Notes: generated by a model from the letters alone, not told the origin. Shown: positions 1-10,515, numbered from the stretch's first letter. The stretch is 64,000 nucleotides of DNA from Nereocystis luetkeana (GCA_031213475.1 JARUPZ010000034.1:1074501-1138500); one strand, 5' to 3'. A program made the numbers and translations.

Positions 1-199
1 CTGGTATGTACCCCAAGGTATGTATATATATCTCATCGGATCAGTGTATATAATGTATTAAAACAGTTGCCGTTGAGGATATAATGTTGTGCACTAAGAG
101 CTACGATATAATACCTATACCAGGGTATTCGGTACTGCAGCAGCAGCCGCCGCTTGCTGTAGATCGCACTGATTCAACGCGAGTGGATGGTACTGTAAC

Positions 200-450
200 T
201 CCACCACATATATATATATATATACACATATATTATCAGCGCTCGAACCTCCCATCTCATTAATTATTGTGCTTGCCTTCCGACAATATAGAGTAGACGC
301 CATATTCCAACATGATAAACCGAATATCCTTCGGTAAATCAGCAGTATTCCTCATACGCTTCTCTGCCAGCCGTTTAACCTCCCGTGGAAGATCGAGGAT
401 CCTAGTTAGATCGGGGGACCATATTAAATATGCCCAAATAAAATAATATC
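200..450 (+). repeat. Left copy of a local direct duplication
   Basis: A TA-rich run, GCGCTCGAACCTCCCATC, then GATCGAGGATCCTAG and a MITE-A end, recur in the same order at 775-1000 (GGCGCTCGAACCTCTCATCC, GATCGAGGATCCTA). The left copy has about 120 extra bp in the middle. Confidence 0.6.
406..450. mobile_element. MITE-A fragment
   Basis: TTAGATCGGGGGACCATATT is the left end of the diverged subfamily seen at 952-1081. It is part of a local duplication (200-450 against 775-1000). Confidence 0.55.
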
Positions 451-836
451 AACAACAAAACACATCTATTATCTCCAGGAGGATCGAAGAAAATAAAACG
501 TCCGTGATTCCTCTTCCCAGCAAATAAATATCCCTCGAGTCCGGGGCCGCCGCGCTCGTCGGTGGCGCGAGAGACTCCGAGTCACGGGAGAACGCCCGTC
601 GGAGCCCGGCGAGCGCGACCCTCGAGGAAAGCGGTCGAAAATAAAGCAAGCACGAAGGAAAGGAAGCGAAGGCGTCCGGAGTCCCAGCCAAAAACTTCAA
701 TTCAAGATCGGAACTGGGAGGGCTTCGCGCTCACAGCGGCCGAGAATGACAATATACTTCGTATATAATAGTTGTACACATATATATATATATATTGGCG
801 CTCGAACCTCTCATCCATAGAAGATCGAGGATCCTA

Positions 837-941
837 TTACGGGGGGCCATAGTTAACAGGACCAAATATTGTTAGTAAAAATGGTTAAATATATAGGTTT
901 TTATGTGTACCATAGGTCTTGTTAACTATGGTCCCCCGTAA
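837..941. mobile_element. MITE-A copy 1
   Basis: Typical copy: terminal inverted repeats TTACGGGGGGCCATAG and CTATGGTCCCCCGTAA, TA on both sides, centre GGACCAAATATTGTTAGTAA. Confidence 0.88.
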
Positions 942-951
942 TATTAATAAT

Positions 952-1081
952 TTAGATCGGGGGGGGCCATATTAAATATGCCCAAATAATACTGTTATTA
1001 ATAGTAAAAATAATAGGGGAATATGTAGGCTTTTTTTTGTGTGTGCCGTAGGTCCTATCTATGTGCTATGGTCCCGCGTAT
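952..1081. mobile_element. MITE-A copy 2, diverged
   Basis: Ends are degenerate (TTAGATCGGGGG; TGGTCCCGCGTA). The centre reads TGTTATTAATAGTAAAA where other copies have TGTTAGTAAAA, an added TTAATA at a TA. Confidence 0.7.
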
Positions 1082-1954
1082 TAGAACAAACAGAGTTTTG
1101 CTACGTAGATTGTGAAACGGGCACGCACGCGCGATCTGCTCTCTCCGCTTGTTTGTCCGATGTTGAAAACTCAACAAAAAAAGGCACAGCGATCAGCTCT
1201 TTCATAACACGTCTTGCGCGATATCAGTCCAGACTGCACTACTCACAGTATATAGTAGTAATAGAAAAAAGGGCGGGAGGACAACTAGATATATATGTAT
1301 TGATTGGTCCTTTTAGCATTCAGTGCAGTCCCGTTTTGGGGGCAAACCGTTCAAAAGCTAAGCAATTTCTCCCGAAAACATGATTTCCTTAAAATTTACT
1401 TTAAAGGGTTTGGGAGAACTGCGATCATGCCGCTGAGGACAACAACAACAACAGCAACAACAGCGAAAACCATAAAATCGGGAAGCGGGTATTATAGTGA
1501 CGCGTTCTACGGTGTGGTAGAGGTAGCACATTTCTGCTCAAATGCAATCTGAATGACGGGGTTCTTAACCTAATATCGTTGGAATGCAGATCTTGTTTCG
1601 AAAAATGACGTCTTGTATACCTGAGCCATATATATGATGAGTTTTTTTATCGGCATGTTTTTTGAGTTTCGCTGAAGTCAGTTTTCGGGTGAGGTATGGA
1701 CCCTCTCATGTATGTGAGGAGCCTCAGAAAATTTAGGGTAAGCCTCTATCATCGTAGAACGCCTCTAGTAGTCTAGACTTCGATCTGTTTTTCGTTTAAT
1801 GATCTCGCCGATGGAAAATGCTTAACCTTCGCCTTAAACGACGATAGCGTTATACTTATTGGTATAACTTCTCGCACAGGAGGGGTGAAATACCGTTTTT
1901 GAGCGCTTGTTTTCTCCACAACAACGAACGGTAAATAAATATAAAAGTAATAAA
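1082..1954. other. No gene recognised
   Basis: Holds only the MITE-B half at 1308 and a short ACAACAACA stretch near 1440. The open frames here show no family features. Confidence 0.4.
1308..1360. mobile_element. MITE-B half copy
   Basis: CCTTTTAGCATTCAGTGCAG then TCCCGTTTTGGGGGCAAACC: left arm only. Confidence 0.6.
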
Positions 1955-2245
1955 AAGGGTGCCAAAAAAGTTGAACGCTATATTTTCGGAAGGCTCTCGA
2001 CCAGATTTTCTTAAAATTCACCCTTTTTTTAGGACCCCAGTCCCGTTTTGGGGGCTCATTAGAGTAGTTTGTCCCCACGTACTTTTGTGGAAGTGCTGTG
2101 CTAAAAGGCTGAAAAGACCTTTAGCAAGTTGTTGTTCGGTATTGGCACTATTACGAATACGAAGTTCTGGGGGGAAAAATGAGCGTCGAAACACGATTGC
2201 ACCCCTCCCTGTGCCAACTCAACGCTCTCTGCGGCAGAAGTTTAG
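1955..2245 (+). repeat. Family I copy 1
   Basis: GGGTGCCAAAAAAGTTGAAC, TTTTCGGAAGGCTCTCGACC and AACTCAACGCTCTCTGCGGC match 35855-36048 (TGTTCGGAAGGCTCTCGAAC, AACTCAACGCTCTCCACGTG). Confidence 0.6.
2020..2079. mobile_element. MITE-B shortened copy
   Basis: CCCTTTTTTTAGGACCCCAG and TCCCGTTTTGGGGGC, then GTAGTTTGTCCCCAC. The right arm is lost. Confidence 0.6.
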
Positions 2246-3409
2246 TCAGCGAGAGAGGTATTGCCCTCGGCGGGGCAGGCCTTTTTTCCGGACAACAAGC
2301 TCGAGAAAATGATTGAGGAAGTCACACCGCTGCTGCTGCTACTGCTGCTGCTGCTGCTATCAGCTATGTAACATTGTTGTGGTAGTGGGTGATTCCATTG
2401 GGCAGGTGGGCGGATACACTTTTCAAACTACACTGCCGGTATTTTTACCAGAGTAGTAGTACAGTACTGCTGTTGCTGTGCCGGCAAAATCCGGAAAATA
2501 ATACCGAAGTCTGATTCCGATATTCCAAATCGGACAGATCATCGATTTCCACGTCATCACGGTTTACATACTCGTACATATATACTTCGAAGTATATATT
2601 TTAGGGTAGATATATATATCCACGATATGTTCCACGATCTATAGCTGTAGTCCTCAAGGGTTGCCGCCCTATAATCGGCAGGATCTATTATAACACATAA
2701 TTCCCCCACTGTATCTGTACTGCAGCATTATTAGGTACAATCTTATCGGAGATAAGTTTGAAAGCAATTGGAGATATGTATCAAGATACGGAGGCGTTCT
2801 GTCACAATTAATTCGTGAAATTCTCCTGAAGCAAAACAAATCAGGAAAGTCCAGTTTCACATATTTGTGCTAAAATATCAGGAACATCTGGAAGAAAGAT
2901 TGAAAAAGTGCGCGAAAAACATCTGGAAATTATGGGGAAAAAGGTCTCCGACAACAACGACCCTTATAGGATATACATACATAAACGCATAAGCATCCTT
3001 CATAAGGGCAGGATAGGATCTAAAACTGTACCTGGTACGGTAGTATTCAAGAGATCTCTCTCCGACGCGTGCAAGATTCTACGTAGTGGCCCGCCCCCGA
3101 AACGTGTATGGATGCAGGAGGATTTTGGTAGGCATGCTGCTCACGTACACGGTTGGTAACTGCTGTACATACAGGAGGTGTACCGTACAGTAGTAGTAGA
3201 GGGTGCGAACTTGAGGCCAAAACTTGAGCATTCCACACGCCAGACAGACAGATGATCCAAAGATCATCCCTACTTCGAGATATAAACCCCCTCAAAAGGC
3301 GGATCTATTCCCGATCTTCTACGACCCCTTGTCTGTATAAGCTACCAAGGAAGCTCATGCCGCCGGGGGCTTAGCTATTTCCTGGGTTGGACTTATCTGC
3401 GTTTTGCAG
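2246..3409. other. No gene recognised; CTG repeat
   Basis: A (CTG)n stretch at 2325-2357 and scars TACCTGGTA at 3029 are the only clear features. The open frames at 2908-3295 overlap on both strands and have no recognisable domain. Confidence 0.4.
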
Positions 3410-3535
3410 ATCCAGAGTAACCTTTCAACGGTGGGTGAAGAACTAGATGAGCTGTACGCAGATGATCTAGATGAGGAGGCATGTCCGAACATTCTGACTG
3501 GCGAGGCTGCCGAACTGAGGAACCGGTATAGATAA
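3410..3535 (+). CDS. Possible terminal exon, acidic protein, unrecognised
   Basis: GTTTTGCAG ends at 3409. An open frame of 41 codons follows: IQSNLSTVGEELDELYADDL, DEEACPNILTGEAAELRNRY, R, then TAA at 3533-3535. The composition (acidic, heptad-like leucines) looks more like protein than repeat shadow, and no repeat family overlaps it. No upstream exon could be joined. I do not recognise the family. Confidence 0.35.
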   Translation: MQSNLSTVGEELDELYADDLDEEACPNILTGEAAELRNRYR

Positions 3536-3834
3536 GCCAATTGCCAATACCTGGTACCTAACAATGCGCAACCTACAGTGTTTCACGTGCTGTGCGTTTG
3601 CCACCAACCCTCTTCGTCACATCTTTGTGTAGGGCACTAGTAATAGTACTGACGCATGTAAGGTAGTCCAGGGTGATTTTGCATTCTTCAAACAATTTAT
3701 GTGCGGTGGATCCCGGTCGGTAGGTCAATCGGTCGGTCTCTTCAGTCATCTCCAACGGAGTCCGTATTTTCTGGCGCCGCCAAAATTAGAATGGCGCATC
3801 CGCTTGAAAAATTGCATACTGCGTTGGACAGATT

Positions 3835-4045
3835 ACGATAGCTCTATCTAGATAAGACAGATCAGATAGATCATACAGATCCTAATCTGTCGTTGTCAGG
3901 TGCTGTGGGGGATCTGTACAGTACAGATCCAGCCCAACCCACGCAACGTTTCCTGCACCACGCAGACTATATGGCTCCCATCCAGAAACATGGACTAGAG
4001 GACACAGATCAAGCAGATCAGGCATTTATCTTCTCTGAAAGATCT
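3835..4045 (+). repeat. Family F copy 1
   Basis: GATC-rich block with CAGATCAGATAGATCATACA, GTACAGATCCAGCCCAACCC and AGATCAAGCAGATCAGGCAT. Related blocks at 42755-42975 and 56500-56700. Confidence 0.6.
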
Positions 4046-4775
4046 AGATCATCAAGGGGGAATCGACTATCTGTCCGCCGTGGCAGATTGAAAGGGTGGG
4101 TACGGCATACTCTTGACCACAAAGGTGCGTGCGCACGGACTGCGGGCGTAAAATCTGGCAAAAACAGCAAAACCTCGACCGTTAGTCATCCCCGACCGCA
4201 AAACCTCCTGTTTCCTACAAAATCTCCTCCCCCCTCCCCCCCTTCCCTCCCCCCCCCAAAAAAGCCCATAGGAAACGAACGCAAAACCAAACAACCCACA
4301 GGACAAACCGAACGACATGACCGAGCCTAATGCATACAGCGGGCGAGCGACAGATGCTACCCAAGAAAAACGGAAAAGAGGGACGCGGCGAGCGTCCGGT
4401 CACGAGCATCCAATAACTTGTCCCTGCCCCCGAGACAAAAGGGTTACTATAATCGGAGGGAGGGCAACGAACCGCGTTTTATTCTGCCGGCAAGGAGTGA
4501 GACACAATCAGTCGCGAGCCCCCCCCTCCTTTTCTTTTCCGCCGTCCTCCCCCTCAACTTCCTTCCGCCCATCATCATCAGCACGCCCCCGAAAACGCTC
4601 CAAACTAGTCTAAGCAAGTGCGCCGTGCAAAGGAACAACGTTAACCACTCTCAACGTACCCCCCCTTCCCCCCCCCCTAATGCTTCCTCCTGAGTCGCCC
4701 CCAAAAGGTAATGAAGGCTGCAAGCATCTCGCGAACACACATCAGGTCCTCAGACAAAATACGCTCCACTAATAG

Positions 4776-4808
4776 CCCCCCCCCCCCGCCCCCCCCCCCC
4801 CCCCCCCC
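4776..4808 (+). repeat. C tract, about 33 bp with one G
   Basis: Long homopolymer near the 3' side of NDUFA8. Shorter C/G-rich tracts at 4228-4260 and 4660-4680 flank it. Confidence 0.9.
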
Positions 4809-4910
4809 TCCCGCTCAGTTGCAGGCATCTCGCGAGCACACGGGTCAGAGCCCTCGAGACAGTCGAGCTCCACTGGCCGTCGCTTTCTCTCCCTCCCCCC
4901 TCCGGTTTTC

Positions 4911-5046
4911 CTACGGATCGGCGTAAAACTCCGTGTTAAGAGCTTCCTCTTCCTTTCTACAGAGCGCGAAGTTCATTTGTGTCTTGTCCAAGCACTTCCG
5001 GTAAGACTCGAACGAGCCCGAGCACTTGGAGGCTATCTTGTGGAGC
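4911..5046 (-). CDS. NDUFA8: NDUFA8 exon 3 (C-terminus)
   Basis: The acceptor CTCCGCAG ends at 5047. The exon completes valine 62 and encodes LHKIASKCSGSFESYRKC, then LDKTQMNFALC and RKEEEALNTEFYADP, with TAG at 4913-4911. It carries the third CX9C pair (70/80) and Cys91. The usual last cysteine is missing. Beyond the stop lies a C-rich tract; I see no clear polyadenylation signal. Confidence 0.88.
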
Positions 5047-8000
5047 CTGCGGAGAGGGAAGGAGGGAGCAACGACGGGGAGGGAAGGGTAAGGGGCAAGG
5101 ATAAGGATGGGAAGGGTACTCATGCCATGCACGGCCGTAGTCGTGTGGCCACAGACCCTCACATCCTTACAACGTCGGGACGGAGCACGTCGGGCTTTTC
5201 ACCGACAAGGTAGACATTGCTTCCACCAAGCGAGAAACGGCCGTGAGGCGTTCCAGCGAGTGAGTCGCATGGAGGGTGAGGGAGGGAGGGGGGGAGGCGA
5301 GAGCAGGGAGAAGAGAGGGATAAAAGGGGGGGGGGCGGGGGGGAGGGGCGTGCTCAATTGCTGCTTGCCTTATAAAACTTGACCAATGACCACGCACCCC
5401 TCTCAAGACGGAGCCCCGTTTCTACTCCTATTACGGGGGACTGAGTAAATAGGACCTACTGTACACACAAAAACCGACATATTTCCTTGCCTTTACCAAC
5501 AATATTTGGTCCTATTTACTATGGTCCCCGTACCAGACTCCCCCGTGTGACATTCGTTTATTTTTATCATCTCCTTTTCTAACACATCCTGTTCCTATCC
5601 TACTGGGGTGTCTCGGCAACAATAGCAACCATAGGGAGGGAGGCGTGTGTGTGGGGGGGGGGGGTATACTCATTCGTCGCTTGCCTCAGTCACTTTACCA
5701 TTGACCACGCATGCCTTTCGAGGCGAAGCGGGGGCAACAGCAAGGAGGAATGACAATAGAAACGAGGAGGGGTGGAACCTGATTCAACGTGCCCATTAAC
5801 AGGGTAACTTACGAAAGACAGAGAAAAAAAATGAATCTGATAAAAAAAGTCCATAATTCCACATTTGCCTATTACGGGGGACCTTTTAGAGTAAACAGGA
5901 CCAAATATTGTTGGTAAAAACAGCGAGATGTGTAGGTTTTTGGGTCTACCGTAGGTCCTATTCAATATGGTCCCCCGTAATAGTGTAACTCACGGAAAGA
6001 CGAGGGAAAAAAATGCACCTGATCCAGAGATAACCGGTCCATAATCCCACATGTGCCTAGGGTATCTCACAAAAGACAGAGTAAATCATGCGCCGTATCC
6101 AAATATATCCGGCCCATAACCCCATGCGCCTGGGTTATCTCGCGAGAAATACAGTAAAAACATGCGCCGGATCCCAAGATAACAGGTCCGTAATCACCAT
6201 GGGCCTGGGGTACCTCACGAAAAGGAGATTGCCATAAGCACCGGACAAACGTTTGAGCAAAACAACACCGCAACCACCACATTGATCCTCAGAGGGCCGC
6301 AGTCCCCTTGTGGGGACAAACTACTTGAAATTAGAGTGTCATTGTCCCCCCAGAAGGGGCTGCACTCCTAACAATCCTACAAGGTTTATTCAAGTTATCC
6401 CTCTCCCGGATTCAGACGGAGAAGATTGACGATAAAGACGCGACGAGTACAGCAACGCCCCCCTGCTACAGACTGGGGGGACAAATGCTCAACAACGAGT
6501 ACGAGATTGGGAGTCCCGAGTTTTCCCTAAATCAAGGAGTTGTGCGGCAAAGGGTGCAACAGGATCCAACTCGAACTGCTCTCTGGCTCGCTCGTACATG
6601 GACGGTTGATAGTCGCCACCTCGGGGGTCCCCCGCATACCAAACCTATAATTGTTTGGCCCGCGCTACGTCTCGGGGGGTGCAAAAGGGGGTTAACCGTC
6701 TGAACTCACACGGCGTTATTGCAAGCCAAGACCGCCGAGCCGAGCTTGAGGCACGCCTCCGGGTCCGTGTTCGCCGCCTTGCACTTGGTGAACGCCAGGT
6801 TAGCGTCCACGCATGTCGCACCTGAGCCGCGCAGTGGTCAGATCAGGAGGGGAGGGGCGAGGGTTTTCACGTTTTTTTGTTGTGTTTTGTTTTTCACCCC
6901 CCCCCCCCCCCATCCGAGTGCGAGGGTCTAGGGTCATACGACTACGGCCATGCATGAGATCGGGTATATCTCTCCTATCGAGTACACCCCCCGCCCCATC
7001 CGAGTCAGTCTCTCCGCCCTCATCTTCTCTCCCTCTCAATGTAGTCGTAACTCAGATCAACCATTGGGTCACATACGCAGGCTTGTGTTCCATCTCCCCA
7101 CTACACCACGAAAGAACTACGGCTCTTGCCTTGCATTTTTATCGCGAGAAAAAGACTGCAGCCTTTTATTACCTCGTCTACCAGCATCGAATTGCATTGA
7201 AAAAAAAAAAACACCACAACGAACCCCCCCCCCCCCCCCCACCAATTCCCGCCGCCCCCCCCTCCCCCCTCCCCCCCCCACCCGGCAACACGAGCTCTAA
7301 CCCTGTACATCGCACCAAACAGCAACCTATCTTCCCTGCAACATCCAGATAATGCAAGTAGGACACCTCGATGATCTATCTGCCCGTCCGGCGTGTGAAC
7401 GAAAGACCTTTGAGGGTCCTGATGCCAAAATGGTCGAGAGGTGTGATTCCAACGAATTTTGAGGATCGCGGTTCTCGTTGTTCGAGGAGTGGGGTTTCAA
7501 TTTTTCCAGGAGCGTGGTTCCACGCTTTCTACTGTAAGGCAGTCCTTCCAATCGTTTGACAACTCGGATTGACCACCTACTTCCACTTATATGATCCATA
7601 TCTCTGTATCTGTAGTATTACGGGGGACCATAGTAAATAGGACCTATGGTACACACAAAAATCTATGTGTTTCCCTATTTTTACCGACAATATTTGGTCC
7701 AATTTACTATGGTCCCCCGTAATAGGATCTATCTACCATATATCTGCATACATTTTATAGTAGGATTTACAGTAGCTCATGTCGCATTGTGAAAAAAATC
7801 TGCGTATTCTATTGTAGAACACATTTCCGTGGTTGGATCTTTCGTGGACAACCTATCACAGAACACACCACAGATTCTCCCAGTACCTGGGAGTACGTAC
7901 AGAAAAAAAGTAATTCCGAGGTGTAACACTTCGTGAACTCGCAGCATTTAGGCTTTTACGGACTGCGAGATGCTGCGAGTGCTCGCAATATTTTGAGATG

Positions 8001-8684
8001 CAGTACCGCGTCGTACGTCACCCATTCGGTTGCCGACCAATGTATCAATTCCGACGAGGAAACGAGCACTCTCTCGGTAGTGCATGTAGAGCGTTCGGTT
8101 TATAGATCCGAAACACGATTTTATTATTCTTCGGCAATGTATTCGTTTTTCTTTGCTGAGTCGTTCGATTTTATTCGGGAAAAAAAATCGGTTTCGGTGG
8201 GCGATTGACCTGTCAAGATCAATGTGAAGACGAGAGCACGTCTCTCTTGGCCGAGTCGTTGGTGACCTCTTCGGTTGGCGGCTGAGGCATCAACTTCGAG
8301 GCGGCGACGAGCCCACTCTCGGGATTGATTTTCGGTTATGCTCACAAACACGTTCGGCTTCCTCTGGTTAACCCTTTTAGAACCGCAGTCCCGTATTGGG
8401 GACAAGCCCCTCAATTTTCAAGTAGTTTGTCCCCAAAACGGGACTGCGGTTCTGAATGGGTCAAGCACTCGGTTCTCTTTGGCAAACATTTCGGGTTGTC
8501 TTCGGAGAATCATTCGGTAAATGCATTCGGTTGGCGATTGGCGTGACGAAGGCATCTTTCGGTAATTAAGCATTCGGTGTTTACATTGTTGCACTCGGTG
8601 GGCGACTGACCTATCAACTTCGACGCGGAGATGAGCACGTCTCTCGTGGCCGAGTCGTAGGTGACCTCCTCCTCGTCTGCCATT
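4911..8684 (-). CDS. NDUFA8: NDUFA8-type complex I subunit, complete 3-exon gene
   Basis: Encodes a 106-residue protein of the NDUFA8 (PGIV, 19-kDa) family, an accessory subunit of mitochondrial NADH:ubiquinone oxidoreductase held in the intermembrane space by disulfide-locked helix hairpins. Three exons (8684-8612, 6821-6710, 5046-4911) join at phases 1 and 2 through GTCAGT and GTGAGT donors and CAG acceptors. The spliced product has CX9C pairs at residues 28/38, 48/58 and 70/80, then Cys91. The family motifs ASKLIGATC, FTKCK and ALCRKEEEAL are present. Length matches the short plant form as I recall it. The partner cysteine normally found after Cys91 is absent, so the fourth pair is incomplete. 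Introns are 1790 and 1663 bp and full of repeats. There is no signal peptide, as expected for Mia40-type import. Assignment rests on motif recall, not a search. Confidence 0.9.
5117..5275 (-). mobile_element. Family C copy, in NDUFA8 intron 2
   Basis: Minus-oriented copy with CATGCACGGCCGTAGTCG, GGGACGGAGCACGTCGGGCT and GAGTCGCATGGAGGG. It abuts exon 3. Confidence 0.7.
5325..5430 (-). mobile_element. Family J copy
   Basis: G tract, CGTGCTCAATTGCTGCTTGC, CTTGACCAATGACCACGCAC, CAAGACGGAGCCCCGTTTCT. Then MITE-A. Confidence 0.7.
5431..5532. mobile_element. MITE-A copy 3
   Basis: TTACGGGGGACTGAGTAAAT to ACTATGGTCCCCGTA, inverted centre orientation (CAACAATATTTGGTCC). Inside NDUFA8 intron 2, next to a family J copy. 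Confidence 0.85.
5650..5735 (-). mobile_element. Family J copy
   Basis: G tract, TATACTCATTCGTCGCTTGC, CCATTGACCACGCATGCCTT, CGAGGCGAAGC. Confidence 0.72.
5872..5980. mobile_element. MITE-A copy 4
   Basis: TTACGGGGGACCTTTTAGAG to AATATGGTCCCCCGTAA, within NDUFA8 intron 2. Confidence 0.85.
6287..6372. mobile_element. MITE-B copy, diverged
   Basis: GGGCCGCAGTCCCCTTGTGG to GAAGGGGCTGCACTCCTAAC, in NDUFA8 intron 2. Confidence 0.7.
6710..6821 (-). CDS. NDUFA8: NDUFA8 exon 2 (first two CX9C pairs)
   Basis: This 112-nt exon follows a CAG acceptor (6824-6822) and ends before the donor GTGAGT (6709-6704). It completes the split glycine and encodes ATCVDANLAFTKCK through LACNNA, giving cysteines 28, 38, 48 and 58. 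It ends with two bases of a valine codon. Reading past the donor gives an immediate stop, which supports the splice site. Confidence 0.9.
6898..6995 (+). mobile_element. Family C short copy between C tracts
   Basis: A C run (about 14), then TGCGAGGGTCTAGGGTCATA, CGACTACGGCCATGCATGAG, TATCGAGTACACCCCCC. Only the 3' 60 bp of the family. Confidence 0.75.
7220..7285 (+). repeat. Poly-A then interrupted C tracts
   Basis: Twelve A at 7200-7211 followed by C tracts with short breaks, in NDUFA8 intron 1. Confidence 0.85.
7618..7722. mobile_element. MITE-A copy 5
   Basis: TTACGGGGGACCATAGTAAA to TTTACTATGGTCCCCCGTAA, intact inverted repeats, TA flanks. In NDUFA8 intron 1. Confidence 0.9.
8193..8325 (-). 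repeat. Two decayed echoes of NDUFA8 exon 1 donor half
   Basis: Plus-strand 8193-8270 repeats the block around 8600-8670 (the GGTGGGCGA tail, the donor, then GAGCACGTCTCTC and GGCCGAGTCGT) with several changes. 8271-8325 repeats its donor side a second time (TCAACTTCGAGGCGG against TCAACTTCGACGCGG). A shorter third match starts near 8530. All lie in intron 1, downstream of the exon in transcription order. Frames are broken, so these are not coding. Confidence 0.75.
8372..8460. mobile_element. MITE-B copy in NDUFA8 intron 1
   Basis: TTAA then CCCTTTTAGAACCGCAGTCC to GGACTGCGGTTCTGAATGGG. It separates exon 1 from its echoes, so it arrived after the duplication or between its units. Confidence 0.88.
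8612..8684 (-). CDS. NDUFA8: NDUFA8 exon 1 (start codon)
   Basis: The ATG at 8684-8682 opens MADEEEVTYDSATRDVLI, then SASKLI and the first base of a glycine codon. The donor GTCAGT is at 8611-8606. The acidic N-terminus followed by S-A-S-K-L-I-G matches the start of plant and fungal NDUFA8. Two or three decayed copies of its donor half lie just downstream in intron 1. Confidence 0.88.
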
Positions 8685-8894
8685 TTTAGCGCCGACCGTC
8701 GATTGAGAACCTGGAGACCGATAACATGGGTTAGGGTCAGGGTCAGGATACGATACTGGCAAAAAAATGAACATCGTAGTCGACACGATTTCGATATTTG
8801 ATACCTGGTGCGTAATTACAAGCTGTCTTTCAGTGTTAGCACAAAAAACGAAACAATAACACGGGGATGCCAGGGGGACGGATGGAGGGCGGAA

Positions 8895-9160
8895 CACGCT
8901 TGATAAGATTTATCGATAAATTGAACTATTCGATAAGAAATATCCATGTATCGAACCATTCGATGCGATATACCGATATACCGAATCGTCCGATACGATA
9001 TATCGAAACGATATTGCGATATATCGAATCGATACGATACGTTATATATATATATTTATAACCATCCGATACGATCTATCAATACACCGAACCATTCCAT
9101 ACGATATACCGATATATCGAAAGCAGTGGATACGATATATCGATATATGGGGGGAAAAAA
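8895..9160. repeat. CGATAT-type satellite
   Basis: Irregular repeats of CGATACGATATATCGA with CCGAACCATTCGATACG pieces. Nothing else is recognisable from 8700 to 10060 apart from this. Confidence 0.8.
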
Positions 9161-10076
9161 ATACGATGCCCACGTACTCGATACAATGGTTTACACGATT
9201 TTGGTACGAGACGAGTAGAAACACTGCTGTACAGCAGAGCATTACGGTCACTATTAATAACACACCACAGATCCCGATCAAGACATACCCTGAGGTGCAC
9301 TGCTTTATCGCTGGAAACCTCGAGAGCGTTCGTGGCAGTAGTGAGATAGTTTGATCCTATGCTAACTAAAATGGCCACGGAAAAATCTGAAATAAATACC
9401 GTTTTGATATGGGATATTCATTAAAAAAAAAACAGCCGTGAAATCGAGGATTTTGTCGAAACTCGTATTTGCAAACTGTGTGTGGTGGATACTTCGATCG
9501 TGCGTACTACCAGGAACGGGTTATATATGGCCTCAAGCAGGAAATATGTGAATTCTTTAGGATGAAAATTCCAACATCATGCCCAAGACGGGGACAGATA
9601 TTTCACGTTCAGTTTAGCGACTCACACTATTCATAAGTAAAGTGTTCACACTCCGCCTCCGGCAGTGTCATCACCAAAGTTTCAGGGGGGTCCGCAAATC
9701 GGTTTCTTGAGTTAATGCTTTTTTCGGGCTTGTTCGAATTTTTGCGGACAGCAATGAAAACCCGAACACAAAAAAAAACGACATTTTTTTTTTTTAGGAA
9801 CAAAATATCTCATCGCGTGAGTGAACCAATGGCAACCGATGGACAGAAGAACAACGTGACACCCTTTTCCACCCCATGCCTAAAGCCGCAATCAGCCGCG
9901 TTGACTCGACGGCGGTCACGCACCCCAATTAGGTATCCGTTCGGCTGGTCGCTGTGTTCGTCAAAACGATTAAAAGGAGCACCAATCACCTTGTGTGGCC
10001 TTTCACCGTCCTATTTATCATCATATCGGTCTCTCCACTACCGGTATTTCGCAAGATTCCTTATTACGAGGGAGGG

Positions 10077-10164
10077 GCCTTTAGAACCGCAGTCCCGTTT
10101 TGGGGACAAAGTACTTGAAATTTGACTGGTTTGTCCCCACAACGGGACTGCGGTTCAAAAAGGG
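10077..10164. mobile_element. MITE-B copy nested in MITE-A copy 6
   Basis: CCTTTAGAACCGCAGTCCCG to GGGACTGCGGTTCAAAAAGG, then TTAA. Confidence 0.88.
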
Positions 10165-10247
10165 TTAATAGGCCGTATGGTATACACAAAAACCTACCAG
10201 GTATATATTTACCTATTTTTACTAACAATATTTGGTCCTATTTACTA

Positions 10248-10352
10248 TTACGGGGGGCTATAGTTAACAGGACCAAATATTGTTAGTAAAAATGCTTAAA
10301 TATTTAGGTTTTTATGTACACCATAGGTCCTGTTAACTAGGTTCCCCCGTAA
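10248..10352. mobile_element. MITE-A copy 7 (inner)
   Basis: TTACGGGGGGCTATAG to GGTTCCCCCGTAA, flanked by TA duplicates at 10246-10247 and 10353-10354, inside MITE-A copy 6. Confidence 0.9.
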
Positions 10353-10515
10353 TATGGTCCCCCGTAATAGCTCTATTAATAGTTGTCATTCCCCCCCCCC
10401 CCCAAAGCGGGAACATATTTAGCAACTTCCTTGGTAGTCAACTGCCTTGCCGATAAGTGGACTGCCCCGTGTAATTCCTTTGGGGGCTTTACCTGTATAG
10501 AGGGAATCGCGTTAA

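Larger units (their letters stand above)
10064..10367. mobile_element. MITE-A copy 6 (outer), with two MITEs nested in it
   Basis: Left end TTACGAGGGAGGG at 10064. It is interrupted by MITE-B 10077-10164, resumes as TAGGCCGTATGGTATACAC, is interrupted again by MITE-A 10248-10352, and ends TGGTCCCCCGTAA at 10367. Removing the inner copy and one TA restores TTTACTATGGTCCCCCGTAA exactly. Confidence 0.85.
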
